The translations under genes and the position numbers were made by a program. A model generated the notes under the pieces. The model saw only the letters and a program-made list of their open reading frames with translations, was not told where the DNA came from and did not search any database. From Parabacteroides timonensis (GTDB taxonomy: Bacteria > Bacteroidota > Bacteroidia > Bacteroidales > Tannerellaceae): a stretch of 64,000 nt of DNA. Numbering within the stretch: the first letter of the stretch is position 1; every line of letters starts with the position of its first letter. Positions 42,959 through 51,520 of the stretch are shown here, one piece after another. Where the stretch lies: assembly GCF_900128505.1 (NCBI RefSeq), contig NZ_LT669941.1, positions 3,218,420 to 3,282,419 on the forward strand. The letters run 5' to 3'.

Positions 42959-42979
42959 TGCGGAACGTATTACGGAACA
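42959..42979 (-). promoter_or_regulatory. Right integrase arm-type repeat pair
   Basis: TGCGGAACG (42959-42967) and TACGGAACA (42971-42979) repeat with the same 12-bp period and orientation as the pair at 5692-5712. They lie 3 bp upstream of the integrase start codon, so binding here could also control integrase synthesis. Confidence 0.55.
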
Positions 42980-43056
42980 AATGAGTTACTTATATGTGCA
43001 AAAATAACGAATTAAAAAATTAACTGTTACCTTTGTAACGTTATTATTACTGATTT

Positions 43057-43065
43057 ATAGAACAA
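43057..43065 (-). promoter_or_regulatory. TTGTTCTAT motif upstream of the integrase
   Basis: The minus strand reads TTGTTCTAT here, about 100 bp upstream of the integrase start and in its orientation. The same nonamer occurs at three repressor-region promoters. Between it and the gene lies GTTAC/GTAAC at 43026-43039, whose plus strand also contains a TACCTTTG box. Confidence 0.5.
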
Positions 43066-43085
43066 TGTGTAAATATAGACTACTT

Positions 43086-43098
43086 CGGCTCTGGGTAC
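43086..43098 (+). other. attR core
   Basis: CGGCTCTGGGTAC, identical to attL. Left of it is phage DNA (ACTACTT), right of it the host continuation (CGAAACGG). Confidence 0.9.
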
Positions 43099-43102
43099 CG
43101 AA

Positions 43103-43136
43103 ACGGAGAAGTTAGAAATAACCTCTCCGTTTTTTA
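43103..43136 (+). terminator. Displaced host terminator of tRNA-Leu
   Basis: ACGGAGA (43103-43109) pairs with TCTCCGT (43124-43130), with inner GTTA/TAAC, followed by TTTTTTA. Before integration it would have followed the tRNA by a few bases. Confidence 0.85.
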
Positions 43137-43169
43137 TTTTTATCCTATTTCATACTCCATAGAAATACC

Positions 43170-45521
43170 TTACTCGTCCCTCAAAGCCTTTATCGGATTT
43201 CCGGATGCAGCTCTGAAACTATGCCAGCTTACGGTAAGCAATGTGATACCCACTACAATAAATAACGACAAAATATAAGTCCAGATGCTGAAGTCAGCCC
43301 GGTAAACAATATTTTCCATCCATTTACTGATCATCCACCAGGTAACAGGAACGGCAATGACAAATGCTATTCCGATCCATATAATAAACTGGGTATTAAG
43401 CAGCTTCATGATCTGCCATGTAGTCGAACCATTTACTTTTCGGATTCCGATCTCCTTTGTACGCTGCTCAATAGCATACAATGCCATACCAAAAAGTCCA
43501 AAACAGGTTAGCAAGATACTGATAACAGAATACATCATTAACAGATCGAACAACTCAAAAAGTTTTTTATTATTACCCAACACTTTATTATACAGACTCT
43601 CATGTTCCAGATATTGTCCAGGATTAAGCTTATTCCATTCCCCATAGATTTGTTTGATAGCTGAAGTATTGTCGGGGGCGATACGGACATGAAGCTTAAC
43701 TCCATCTTTGGTGTAACTGATGATCCCCTTATCAATAGGCGTTTCAAGACTATTGGATATATTCAGTTTAAAATAATCTTCAACCACTCCTGCAATCACA
43801 TAATCGTCACCGAAAGGAGGACGATCTTTCAACCTGGGCTCATATTCTTTTACAAGACCGCCAATAGGAATCTCTCCATTCGGGAACAAGCTTTGGGCCC
43901 AGGTTTGGTTCAGATAGACCGGATGCGGATATCGTTTTATAGCCTCTTTCCAGGGTAACCCTTGTAACAGTTTATATCCCATAACCTCTATCATTTCTTC
44001 TCCTCCATCTTCAGAAGTATAAGATTCATAGCTTCCATCCGGTGCAAACTCACTGATAGGCCATTCATACGTCTCATTGCTCAATGTCGCAGCTTGTACG
44101 CCTGGAATAAGGGAAATATTTTCTTTTAACTGTAACAGGGAAGTTTTATTGTCACCCACCGAGAAAGTATAAATATCTTTATAGTTTTCAGCTTTACCAT
44201 ATAAAAGCGATATCTGTTGCCGTACGGAAAAGTTTCCGATTATCAGAATGAAAGAGATAGCGAACTGGGCAACGGCCAGCGAAGTGATAATGCGTCGTCT
44301 TACTTTTCCCCGGTAAAAGTTGTTATACATAGAAATCGACATTTCCGGTAAACGCCTGCTCATATACAAAGCCGGAATACATGCCAGAAGAAGAATGAAG
44401 CCGAACGTAACCGGCAACATCTGGTTGCTGTACAAGAAGTTAACCGACACCTGAATAGACATGATGCGATTCATTAATCCCAGTAGATCGAACTGTATCA
44501 ATTGTGCAATCAGAAAACCGAGACCTACCGTCATAAATGTATCGGCAAACAATTGTATACTTAATTGTCCGCTTCCCGCTCCCATCAACTTTTGCACGTG
44601 CATGGAATATAATTGCTTAAAGACACGGGAAAAGCTTAGATTTATATAATTAAAGCAAGCGATAACCAATATCAGAATAGCTGAAAAAAGAGCGATAAAC
44701 AGCAAAGTCGTATTAGGCTTCTTCAGAGACGATGGGATTGAAACTGTATCAAAACAAGCCTGCCTGATAGTAAGGAATTCATTCTTAAAATCTTTGCCAT
44801 CGTTTCTTTGAAGAATCAGGTTCTCTGTTTTAGCCTGCAGATCAGACACAGAGACATTCTTTTTAAGCAGAAAGAAGTTTAACGCCGGAGAAGGATCATC
44901 AAAAAACAAAACATCAAATCCAAAGGCTGACTGGCTATTATCTTTTACAACTGCGGAAACTGTAAAAGTTAACAGGCCTTTTTCATCACCGAAATCACTT
45001 GGTCCGAATAAAATCTGAACGGATTCTCCTATCGGATCACTTTCGCCGAATAAACGTTTAGAAGAAGATTCTGTCAGAACTATCCGATCCGGACCAAGCA
45101 GGGCATCGTTAAAACTCCCTCTTACTATTTCCTGAGGAAAGAACGAAAGAAAAGTACTATCAGACTCTATTACCTTGATATCTTTGAAGAAGTTCTCCCC
45201 TACCTTACAATAACTAACCATAAAATAAGGATGAACGCGGCATCCCTTATCTAATTCCGGAACATGTTCAAGCAATTGAGAAGTAATATCCCGTGAAACC
45301 ATATTAAAAGCAGTCATTCCTGCCCCCGAAATGGTCTGCTTAACCACTACCATCCTGTCCTTATTCGGATTATCCGATTCTATATTGTACTCATGAATAA
45401 CGAAAGCAGCCAATAAATTGGTACAAGCAATACCGACCGCCAGACTAAGGACAGAGATAATGGTAAATGTTTTATTGCGCCACCAGCTTCGAAAGATGAT
45501 TTTAAATGAAATACTCTTCAT
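43170..45521 (-). CDS. FtsX/MacB-type ABC transporter permease
   Basis: The 783-residue inner-membrane protein has the duplicated Bacteroidetes layout: TM1 after FKIIFRSWWRNKTFTIISVL, a MacB-like periplasmic domain, TM2-4 near residues 270-390, a second TM and periplasmic domain, and a last FtsX module (with YAIEQRTKEIGIRKVNGSTT) near 680-780. It probably works in export or mechanotransmission with a separate ATPase. None is adjacent. The divergent histidine kinase starts 200 bp away. Confidence 0.88.
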   Translation of the reverse strand: MKSISFKIIFRSWWRNKTFTIISVLSLAVGIACTNLLAAFVIHEYNIESDNPNKDRMVVVKQTISGAGMTAFNMVSRDITSQLLEHVPELDKGCRVHPYFMVSYCKVGENFFKDIKVIESDSTFLSFFPQEIVRGSFNDALLGPDRIVLTESSSKRLFGESDPIGESVQILFGPSDFGDEKGLLTFTVSAVVKDNSQSAFGFDVLFFDDPSPALNFFLLKKNVSVSDLQAKTENLILQRNDGKDFKNEFLTIRQACFDTVSIPSSLKKPNTTLLFIALFSAILILVIACFNYINLSFSRVFKQLYSMHVQKLMGAGSGQLSIQLFADTFMTVGLGFLIAQLIQFDLLGLMNRIMSIQVSVNFLYSNQMLPVTFGFILLLACIPALYMSRRLPEMSISMYNNFYRGKVRRRIITSLAVAQFAISFILIIGNFSVRQQISLLYGKAENYKDIYTFSVGDNKTSLLQLKENISLIPGVQAATLSNETYEWPISEFAPDGSYESYTSEDGGEEMIEVMGYKLLQGLPWKEAIKRYPHPVYLNQTWAQSLFPNGEIPIGGLVKEYEPRLKDRPPFGDDYVIAGVVEDYFKLNISNSLETPIDKGIISYTKDGVKLHVRIAPDNTSAIKQIYGEWNKLNPGQYLEHESLYNKVLGNNKKLFELFDLLMMYSVISILLTCFGLFGMALYAIEQRTKEIGIRKVNGSTTWQIMKLLNTQFIIWIGIAFVIAVPVTWWMISKWMENIVYRADFSIWTYILSLFIVVGITLLTVSWHSFRAASGNPIKALRDE

Positions 45522-45722
45522 GATGTTCTATTTTTTTCCAAAGCTAATCTGTCTTCATTTACTCGCCTACAAAAATAATGATCCTTTGCAGCAACAGGGT
45601 GTAAATCGTCTAAATTTTAGACATTCCCGTAAATAGATCATCTACAAATAGCGCATTCAGACGAAACCTGATTCTTTTGTATTTATCGTTTTGATTTATA
45701 TTGTACCTTTGTAATAAAGGAT

Positions 45723-46712
45723 ATGCTGAATCGCAGATTACACCGGATCATTGTTGGTGGGATAACAGGAATTGTGTTATCCTCGGTTATAGGTGCGTGG
45801 CTTTTGATCAGCCAGACTTCCCTTTTCTTTGCTTTTGTTTGTGTTTGCGTAATCATAGCGCTGGCTATTATGTTGGTGAGGAAAATGGAGAAAACCAATC
45901 GTCAGTTGGAGAGTTTTTTCAGTGCGATCAATAACAACGATTTCAACGCTCATTTCGCGGAAAAGAAGGATGACAAATTCCTGAACGGATTGTTTCGTGA
46001 AATGAACCGGATTATAATACAATTCGATAATAACCACACCGAACTGGAAGAGCGACGGTTTTATTACGAAAGTATTATCCGAGTACTGACACATGAGATC
46101 AGAAATTCTATTACACCCATAGCATCTTTATCAGCCGACCTAATCAAATATAGCGATGAATATGGAAAAGAAGGGATGGTCGACGGACTACAAACCATTA
46201 ACCAACAGGTACAACAACTGAATACTTTTCTGAATGCATATCACCGGTTAACCCATCTACCTGATCCGGTTAAGACAAAAGTTGAGATACATGCTTTATT
46301 CGATAAGCTTTACCGGTTACTGAACTCGGAACAAGGTAGTGAGAACATCCGTTATATTTCACCGAAAAATGTGGAAATCCTACTTGATCCTAATTTAATC
46401 ACCTTGGCATTGATCAATCTTATCCGCAACTCCCTGCAGGCTACCGCACATAATCCGGAACCACAGATCCAGGTAGAAGCGGGAAGAAACGCAACATCTT
46501 TATTCATACAAGTAACCGATAACGGGGAAGGCATTCCACCGAACCGGCAGGAAGATATATTTACCCCATTTTACTCAACAAAGAAGGAAGGAAGCGGAAT
46601 CGGACTTCCACTATCCCGCCGTATTATGCAACTTCACGGTGGGGAACTTAACGTAAACTCAGTCCCAGGCGAGAAAACGGTATTCCGCATGACGTTTTCT
46701 GAGCATTTATAG
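45723..46712 (+). CDS. Sensor histidine kinase
   Basis: The 329-residue kinase has two N-terminal transmembrane helices (about 9-30, 35-55) with almost no periplasmic loop, a HAMP-like linker, the H-box VLTHEIRNSITP with phospho-acceptor His near 124, N-box LALINLIRNSLQA near 228-240, G1 VTDNGEGIPP near 264 and G2 GSGIGLPLSRRIMQLHGG near 290. It probably senses a membrane or cytosolic signal. No response regulator gene is in the window, so its partner is elsewhere. Confidence 0.9.
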   Translation: MLNRRLHRIIVGGITGIVLSSVIGAWLLISQTSLFFAFVCVCVIIALAIMLVRKMEKTNRQLESFFSAINNNDFNAHFAEKKDDKFLNGLFREMNRIIIQFDNNHTELEERRFYYESIIRVLTHEIRNSITPIASLSADLIKYSDEYGKEGMVDGLQTINQQVQQLNTFLNAYHRLTHLPDPVKTKVEIHALFDKLYRLLNSEQGSENIRYISPKNVEILLDPNLITLALINLIRNSLQATAHNPEPQIQVEAGRNATSLFIQVTDNGEGIPPNRQEDIFTPFYSTKKEGSGIGLPLSRRIMQLHGGELNVNSVPGEKTVFRMTFSEHL

Positions 46713-46721
46713 ATATAGTTG

Positions 46722-46729
46722 TATCTTTG
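46722..46729 (+). promoter_or_regulatory. -7 box upstream of the MBL hydrolase
   Basis: TATCTTTG lies in the gap between the kinase stop and the ATG at 46755. The -33 region offers only TTTC at 22 bp. Confidence 0.4.
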
Positions 46730-46754
46730 TACATTCTAACGGAAAGATATATTT

Positions 46755-47564
46755 ATGCAGAATACAGAACTGATCATACTGGGAACAGGCAATGCTACTG
46801 TTACCCGATGCTATAATACCTGCTTTGCTCTGAAACGGGACAATGAGATTTTATTGGTAGATGCCGGTGGAGGAAATGGTATTCTATCTCAGTTAGAAAA
46901 GGCAAATATTCCTCTCTCCGATATCCATGAGATATTTGTCACCCACGCTCATACTGATCATATCCTGGGAGTAATCTGGATGATCCGCATGATTGCCCAG
47001 CAAATGAACAAAGGAAAATACGATGGGATACTAAAGGTATACGGACATGACAAAGTAATGGAAGTCCTGACAACGATCTGCCAATTGACGTTGCCCAAAA
47101 AGATTCTCGCACATATCAATAAAGACATTCAATTATGCGAAGTTCATCATGCCGATACTTTTCCTTCTATCGGTATGAACTTTCAATGTTTCGATATAGG
47201 CTCTACTAAAGAGAAACAATACGGATTCCGTACTATATTACCCGATGGTAAAAGCTTTGTCTGCCTGGGAGATGAACCATACAACGAAGCAAACTGCTCC
47301 TTTGTAGAAGGAGCAGACTGGATGCTTTCCGAAGCTTTTTGCCTATACGAAGACAAAGATAGATTCAATCCTTACGAAAAGCACCACAGTACCGCATTAG
47401 ATGCCGGCAAACTGGCTCAACAATTGAGAGTCAAAAATTTACTGCTATACCATACGGAGGATAAGACTATTTCCACACGCCGGGAGAAATACACAACCGA
47501 AACTAAGCTACATTTCTCCGGAAATGTTTTCGTGCCGGATGATTTAGAGATAATTACATTATAG
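46755..47564 (+). CDS. Metallo-beta-lactamase-fold hydrolase, RNase Z-like
   Basis: The 269-residue cytosolic protein has the zinc motif THAHTDH (residues 63-69), IILGTGNATVTRCYNTCFAL at the N-terminus, an aspartate in CLGDEPYNEA and a histidine in LLLYHTED. It resembles RNase Z/arylsulfatase-type hydrolases, but the exosite arm of true RNase Z is not evident. The substrate is unknown. It converges on the nucleotidase gene with an 11-bp gap. Confidence 0.85.
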   Translation: MQNTELIILGTGNATVTRCYNTCFALKRDNEILLVDAGGGNGILSQLEKANIPLSDIHEIFVTHAHTDHILGVIWMIRMIAQQMNKGKYDGILKVYGHDKVMEVLTTICQLTLPKKILAHINKDIQLCEVHHADTFPSIGMNFQCFDIGSTKEKQYGFRTILPDGKSFVCLGDEPYNEANCSFVEGADWMLSEAFCLYEDKDRFNPYEKHHSTALDAGKLAQQLRVKNLLLYHTEDKTISTRREKYTTETKLHFSGNVFVPDDLEIITL

Positions 47565-47575
47565 GTTATTTATAG

Positions 47576-48091
47576 TCAGAGTATCTGCATAACTTCCTTC
47601 CAGCTTGATACCCTTTGGTAATTCGCATCCGGCACATACATATTATGTGGTTGGGTAAATAATATTCTTTTTCCTGTGAAAGACAAGAGATTTTTCGGAT
47701 GATCGTCAATCATGATATCCCCTTTTATACTATCCTTACGACCACAAAAAATCATCTGTTGCCAGGTTATAAATGGATAATGCTCATTCAACCATTCCTG
47801 CTTCTCATGTAAACTTGCGGGAAATTCCGTTGCAGAAGAGACAATCAATACGTTATATTTATCATTCAAATACTTCAATCCCTCTATACTGTTTGCTATT
47901 ACAGGAGCCGTTCGAAAAAAGCCGGAACTCCTCACATGTTTGTCAAATGAAGGAAAAGATTCTTCCTCTGTTTTTCCAGACATCGCTTCCCGATCCAACC
48001 GGACACCGGAATCCCTATATTCAAAAGCTATAAACTGAGAATAAACATCTGCCAGTACTCCATCCATGTCTACTAAAATCTGCGTCTTCAT
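47576..48091 (-). CDS. 5'(3')-deoxyribonucleotidase-type HAD phosphatase
   Basis: The 171-residue protein shows the NT5C-type HAD motifs: VDMDGVLAD with nucleophile D8 and acid/base D10, IVSSATEFP (motif II) and GDIMIDDHPKNL (motif IV). These enzymes dephosphorylate deoxynucleoside monophosphates and balance nucleotide pools. No signal peptide. Confidence 0.86.
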   Translation of the reverse strand: MKTQILVDMDGVLADVYSQFIAFEYRDSGVRLDREAMSGKTEEESFPSFDKHVRSSGFFRTAPVIANSIEGLKYLNDKYNVLIVSSATEFPASLHEKQEWLNEHYPFITWQQMIFCGRKDSIKGDIMIDDHPKNLLSFTGKRILFTQPHNMYVPDANYQRVSSWKEVMQIL

Positions 48092-48255
48092 ACTTTTAAG
48101 TTTTTTTATGATTACATATTCCTTTTTCTACCCTAATACAGTTCTTTATCGAAATAAGTCCGAATGCGGTCTTTTCGGGATACTTGCGTCCTTTCAGTTC
48201 CGTCTCAATAAATATCGCAAACTACCGCACATCTCGAAAAAATGTATCATTACAC

Positions 48256-48287
48256 TTTGTTTTCACAGTGAAATATACATATATTTG
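48256..48287 (+). promoter_or_regulatory. Promoter of the DeoR-type regulator
   Basis: TTTG (48256-48259), 20 bp, TATATTTG (48280-48287) fits the host consensus, with the start codon 33 bp downstream. Confidence 0.75.
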
Positions 48288-48319
48288 CGGCAATATGCAA
48301 CATTAATAAATACAGAATC

Positions 48320-49069
48320 ATGCTAAAAGAGGAAAGACAGCAATACATATTAAACCGCATAAATCAAAATTACCGGATCTATATCACTGCATTAAGTGCT
48401 GAACTGGGAGTATCAGACGACACCTTGCGCCGCGACTTGACGGAGTTGGACGAACGCGGATTATTGACCAAAGTACATGGAGGGGCCATTGCTAAATCCG
48501 GTATACCGATAGAGTTTACAGATAGATTAAATACTAGAATTCCAGCCAAGCAGCAAATGGCAGCTAAAGTAATCCCGATGTTCCGGTCAGGAGATATCCT
48601 ATTAATAGACGGAGGAACCTCTAATCTGGAAGTAGCCCGGAAAATACCTTTAAATATGGAGCTAACGGTTTATACCAATAGCTTCCCGATAGTTAATGCG
48701 CTTCTGAACCATCCCAAACTGGAACTGATATTCCTCGGAGGAAAAGTATTTCCTTCTTCCCAGGTCACAGTCGGCGTATCTGTATTTCAGGCCTTACAGA
48801 CCATACGCCCTAACTGGTTAGTTTTAGGCATCAGCGACGTACATCCTCAACAGGGATTAACAGCTCCGGACAGGGAAGAGGCGATGATGAAGCGACTGAT
48901 GATAGAGCGCGCCCAGAAAAGGATCATATTGGCTGACGGTTACAAACTAAATACAGCAGAAGCATATAGTGTTGCATCCCTGGGAGATATAGATTACTTG
49001 GTAACTGAAGACTGCAAAATCGATTATATCAAACAACATTGGCCCAAGGGAGATTATATCGTTTTATGA
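48320..49069 (+). CDS. DeoR/GlpR-family transcriptional regulator
   Basis: The 249-residue repressor has an N-terminal winged helix (LSAELGVSDDTLRRDLTELD) with the family signature and a C-terminal sugar-phosphate sensing domain (ILLIDGGTSNLEVARKIP, ELIFLGGKVFPSSQVTVG). Members respond to phosphorylated sugars and control sugar catabolism. No sugar operon adjoins it, so its target is not visible here. Confidence 0.9.
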   Translation: MLKEERQQYILNRINQNYRIYITALSAELGVSDDTLRRDLTELDERGLLTKVHGGAIAKSGIPIEFTDRLNTRIPAKQQMAAKVIPMFRSGDILLIDGGTSNLEVARKIPLNMELTVYTNSFPIVNALLNHPKLELIFLGGKVFPSSQVTVGVSVFQALQTIRPNWLVLGISDVHPQQGLTAPDREEAMMKRLMIERAQKRIILADGYKLNTAEAYSVASLGDIDYLVTEDCKIDYIKQHWPKGDYIVL

Positions 49070-49079
49070 AAAGCTCTAT

Positions 49080-49889
49080 TTATATTTCGATACACAAACC
49101 GACACCGACCTCATATATCGGTATGCTTTTGTGTATTTCGGCTTTGGCAGCAAAAGAAACACAATGACAGGGATATAGTTCTTTAATTTGATTCTTTTGG
49201 AAATAATCGACCGTTCCTCTTAATTGATCAGAAACTTCAAACAGATGGAAACCTCCGATCACCCCTACTATCCGGTCGTCCCCACATACCCGTTTGGCAT
49301 ATTCAATAATATTACATATTCCACTATGGGAACATCCCGTAATAATGAATAGACCATCTTCCTCTTTATAAACCAAAGCAGTATCATCCGCAACAAAGTC
49401 TTCACATTCCGTTTCGGCATCTTTCAATACGCCAAAAGACTTTCGCTGTTCAAAATCATTCAAAGAAGGTATTTCACCAAGAAAAATAAGATGTTCACTT
49501 AGCCGGACAGGTGTTTTCGACAAGGTCAATTCATATTTATCCTTCAAACTGGCCTCCGACAAAGGTGAACCAATCGATATATCTCCGGCTACCCGTTCTT
49601 TAAAAGTATCCGGATGTGCGACGATCCTGATCCTGCCAGAAGAATTCCGGTAGGGAAAATACTGAAGTCCCCTGGTATGATCATCATGACCATGGGAAAA
49701 TGCAATGGTGGAAACCTGAGAAAGATCGATACCCAATGCGTCCGCATTACGGATATACGCATCCGAATAGCCGGCATCCAGCAGGATTTTCGTTTCACAG
49801 TCTTCTATATAATAGCAAACAGCAGGTTCTCCGAGGTAATATTGATCAATAAATGTGTTATTGTCTACTAAAACTGTCAGCTTCATCAT
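49080..49889 (-). CDS. MBL-fold hydrolase, dihydropteroate-synthase-like group
   Basis: The 269-residue protein has TIAFSHGHDDHTRG with zinc ligands H66, H68, D70 and H71, CSHSGICNIIEYAKRV, IGGFHLFE and a late PCHCVS. It matches the archaeal beta-RFAP-related/7,8-dihydropterin MBL subfamily found in many anaerobes. The reaction is not known. It converges on the DeoR gene with a 10-bp gap. Confidence 0.84.
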   Translation of the reverse strand: MMKLTVLVDNNTFIDQYYLGEPAVCYYIEDCETKILLDAGYSDAYIRNADALGIDLSQVSTIAFSHGHDDHTRGLQYFPYRNSSGRIRIVAHPDTFKERVAGDISIGSPLSEASLKDKYELTLSKTPVRLSEHLIFLGEIPSLNDFEQRKSFGVLKDAETECEDFVADDTALVYKEEDGLFIITGCSHSGICNIIEYAKRVCGDDRIVGVIGGFHLFEVSDQLRGTVDYFQKNQIKELYPCHCVSFAAKAEIHKSIPIYEVGVGLCIEI

Positions 49890-49932
49890 CGCCCGATTAT
49901 TCGTTACTAGTTTATTTTCAATCTTTCTATAT

Positions 49933-50991
49933 TCAAATTACAAAATGTTTGTATCTGTCGGCTGCCTTTTCAATCTGCTCATTATCCGGCTTACGGCACT
50001 CTTCGAAGAAAGAAGTTTCAATGAAGATCTCCCCTCTCCTTACCGTCTTTTTCCAGTTTCCGACAATTCTTCCATTGTGCAAGATAACCGGATAAAATAT
50101 ACCAAAGTTATTAAAAGCCTTAGGATGATGCTCTTTATCCATTGCTGCCGTACGATCCTTATAGCTGATCAGATATTCATCATAAGGCGGTAAGAAATGT
50201 AACACGTCACTGCTTCTCATCCTTTTTTTCCACTGTTGATGAACAAAAAAGCTTTGAGAAGCGAATTTATCCTCAACCAATTCCGAACCGATCAATGCCA
50301 CAGCCTGGCGGGCTTCAGTGAGCGACAACCCGGACCACCACACAAAATCATCCAGAGTAGCAGGCGAATGGCTCCTGAAATATTTCCTGGCTAATAAAGC
50401 CAGCGCTTCCTCCCGCGGTAACTCTTTTGCCATAGGCGCCCGTTCATCCAATAATGCATGTGTAAATTTGCCCTCTTTGTCATTACCACTGCAAATAACC
50501 CCTTCCTGCTCGGCCCTCGTTATCAGATAACCCACTGCGGCAGGATCGGGAATAATACCGGCCTTTACCATTTCATCTCCCAATTCCTGTTTAGTAAGAT
50601 GATTATTTCCTTCCAGTATCTTACAAAAATGGTCATTAGCTTTTGTATACAGGCTTTCCGGTATGTCTATTCCATTACTTCTAGCAAATGAGTTACATGC
50701 AGTTATAATCCGTTGCGACGACAGTTTCAACATCCACCGGATATCCTCGGAAGTCACAAAATGCCATGTCGGACGCATCACATGAGTACGAAGGATATCC
50801 CCTTGCCGGATAGCCTCGTCTACCGTCCGACTCGTAGCAGATTTCAACCTGACACCAAGTGCCCATTTCGCTCTCGGATAATCCTGTGCCTGCATGCCTC
50901 CCATCCACGACACAAGATCCCTCGGGTCTTTGAACTCAGGCTTCAACAACTGCTGACTTCGCAAACGGATATCGGTAATCATATTCATCAA
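49933..50991 (-). CDS. Winged-helix DNA-binding protein, AlkZ-like (HTH_42)
   Basis: The 352-residue protein has the RLRSQQLLKPEFKDPRDLVS opening with the WMGGMQAQDYPRAKWALGVR signature and HVMRPTWHFVTSEDIRWML, typical of the HTH_42 family related to AlkZ DNA glycosylases. The catalytic QxQ of AlkZ is seen as MQAQD. Repair of alkylated or crosslinked DNA is possible. It overlaps the small upstream gene by 4 bp. Confidence 0.84.
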   Translation of the reverse strand: MMNMITDIRLRSQQLLKPEFKDPRDLVSWMGGMQAQDYPRAKWALGVRLKSATSRTVDEAIRQGDILRTHVMRPTWHFVTSEDIRWMLKLSSQRIITACNSFARSNGIDIPESLYTKANDHFCKILEGNNHLTKQELGDEMVKAGIIPDPAAVGYLITRAEQEGVICSGNDKEGKFTHALLDERAPMAKELPREEALALLARKYFRSHSPATLDDFVWWSGLSLTEARQAVALIGSELVEDKFASQSFFVHQQWKKRMRSSDVLHFLPPYDEYLISYKDRTAAMDKEHHPKAFNNFGIFYPVILHNGRIVGNWKKTVRRGEIFIETSFFEECRKPDNEQIEKAADRYKHFVI

Positions 50992-51173
50992 AGGTATTTC
51001 TTGAAACTATATTTATCACGTAAAGACTGTTGCTCTTCGAGACTTAATGAAGTGAAATAGGCTTTCCAGCCCGGGCAAAAATTAATATGCCAACGCCAGA
51101 ATTTCCCTATCAGTGACTGGGGAGTCCGGTCATATTTAGCCCGCAAAGGGCATTTTACACATTGGTGTTTCAT
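50988..51173 (-). CDS. Small conserved cysteine protein
   Basis: The 61-residue basic product contains CVKC (C5, C8), a WRWHINFCPGWKAYF block with C33, and a charged helix. ATGA overlap with the AlkZ-like gene indicates co-translation. I know similar small proteins only as conserved hypotheticals; metal binding is plausible. Confidence 0.7.
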   Translation of the reverse strand: MKHQCVKCPLRAKYDRTPQSLIGKFWRWHINFCPGWKAYFTSLSLEEQQSLRDKYSFKKYL

Positions 51174-51256
51174 AAATTTGATTTTACGGATATCTACAAA
51201 TGTAGTAAAAAACCTTATTTAGTCAGTTCTTTTCCATTTGTTTTACTAATTCTTTC

Positions 51257-51264
51257 TATTTTTG
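51257..51264 (+). promoter_or_regulatory. -7 box for the FMN riboswitch transcript
   Basis: TATTTTTG lies just upstream of the riboswitch. A TTTG at 51237-51240 is only 16 bp away, so the -33 box is uncertain. Confidence 0.4.
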
Positions 51265-51273
51265 TACTCAGTA

Positions 51274-51396
51274 TTCTTCGGGGCAGGGTGAGACTCCCTA
51301 CCGGCGGTGACAGTCCGCGACTCCTCTGGATATATTACAGGGGACTGATCCGGTGAAATTCCGGAACCGACAGTTAAAGTCTGGATGAGAGAAGAA
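51274..51396 (+). ncRNA. FMN riboswitch (RFN element)
   Basis: The conserved blocks are present in order: CTTCGGGGCAGGGTGA, CCCTACCGGCGGTGACAGTC, a variable hairpin, GATCCGGTGAAATTCCGGAA, CCGACAGTTAAAGTCTGGAT and GAGAGAAGA. P1 is closed by TCTTC/GAAGA. FMN binding would lower expression of the downstream ribB. A CCCTGTT/AACAGGG hairpin just before the ribB start may be the output structure. Confidence 0.95.
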
Positions 51397-51520
51397 GACA
51401 GTATAACTTATATGACATTTTTACCAACATATTATATATATGTAGGAGAAATGTTGCATATACTCCCCTTTGCCCTGTTGCATACCTTACTTTATAAAAA
51501 ACTAATAACAGGGTTTGAAA

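Larger units (their letters stand above)
5623..43098. mobile_element. Complete temperate siphophage prophage in tRNA-Leu
   Basis: The element is bounded by identical 13-bp repeats of the tRNA-Leu 3' end. It carries in phage order: repressor region, early and replication genes, HNH/terminase, HK97-type head genes, connectors, tail tube, chaperone, tape measure, tail tip, fibres, holin/amidase/spanin, and an integrase beside the right end. Every essential structural and lysis function expected of a siphovirus has an intact frame, so the prophage is probably functional. It is visibly more AT-rich than the flanking host genes. Confidence 0.95.

Noticed and set aside
43031..43039. Plus-strand TACCTTTG-like box beside attR as a host promoter.
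   Set aside because: It lies in a GTTAC/GTAAC palindrome with no plus-strand gene behind it before the displaced terminator, so it is unlikely to drive a gene in this orientation.
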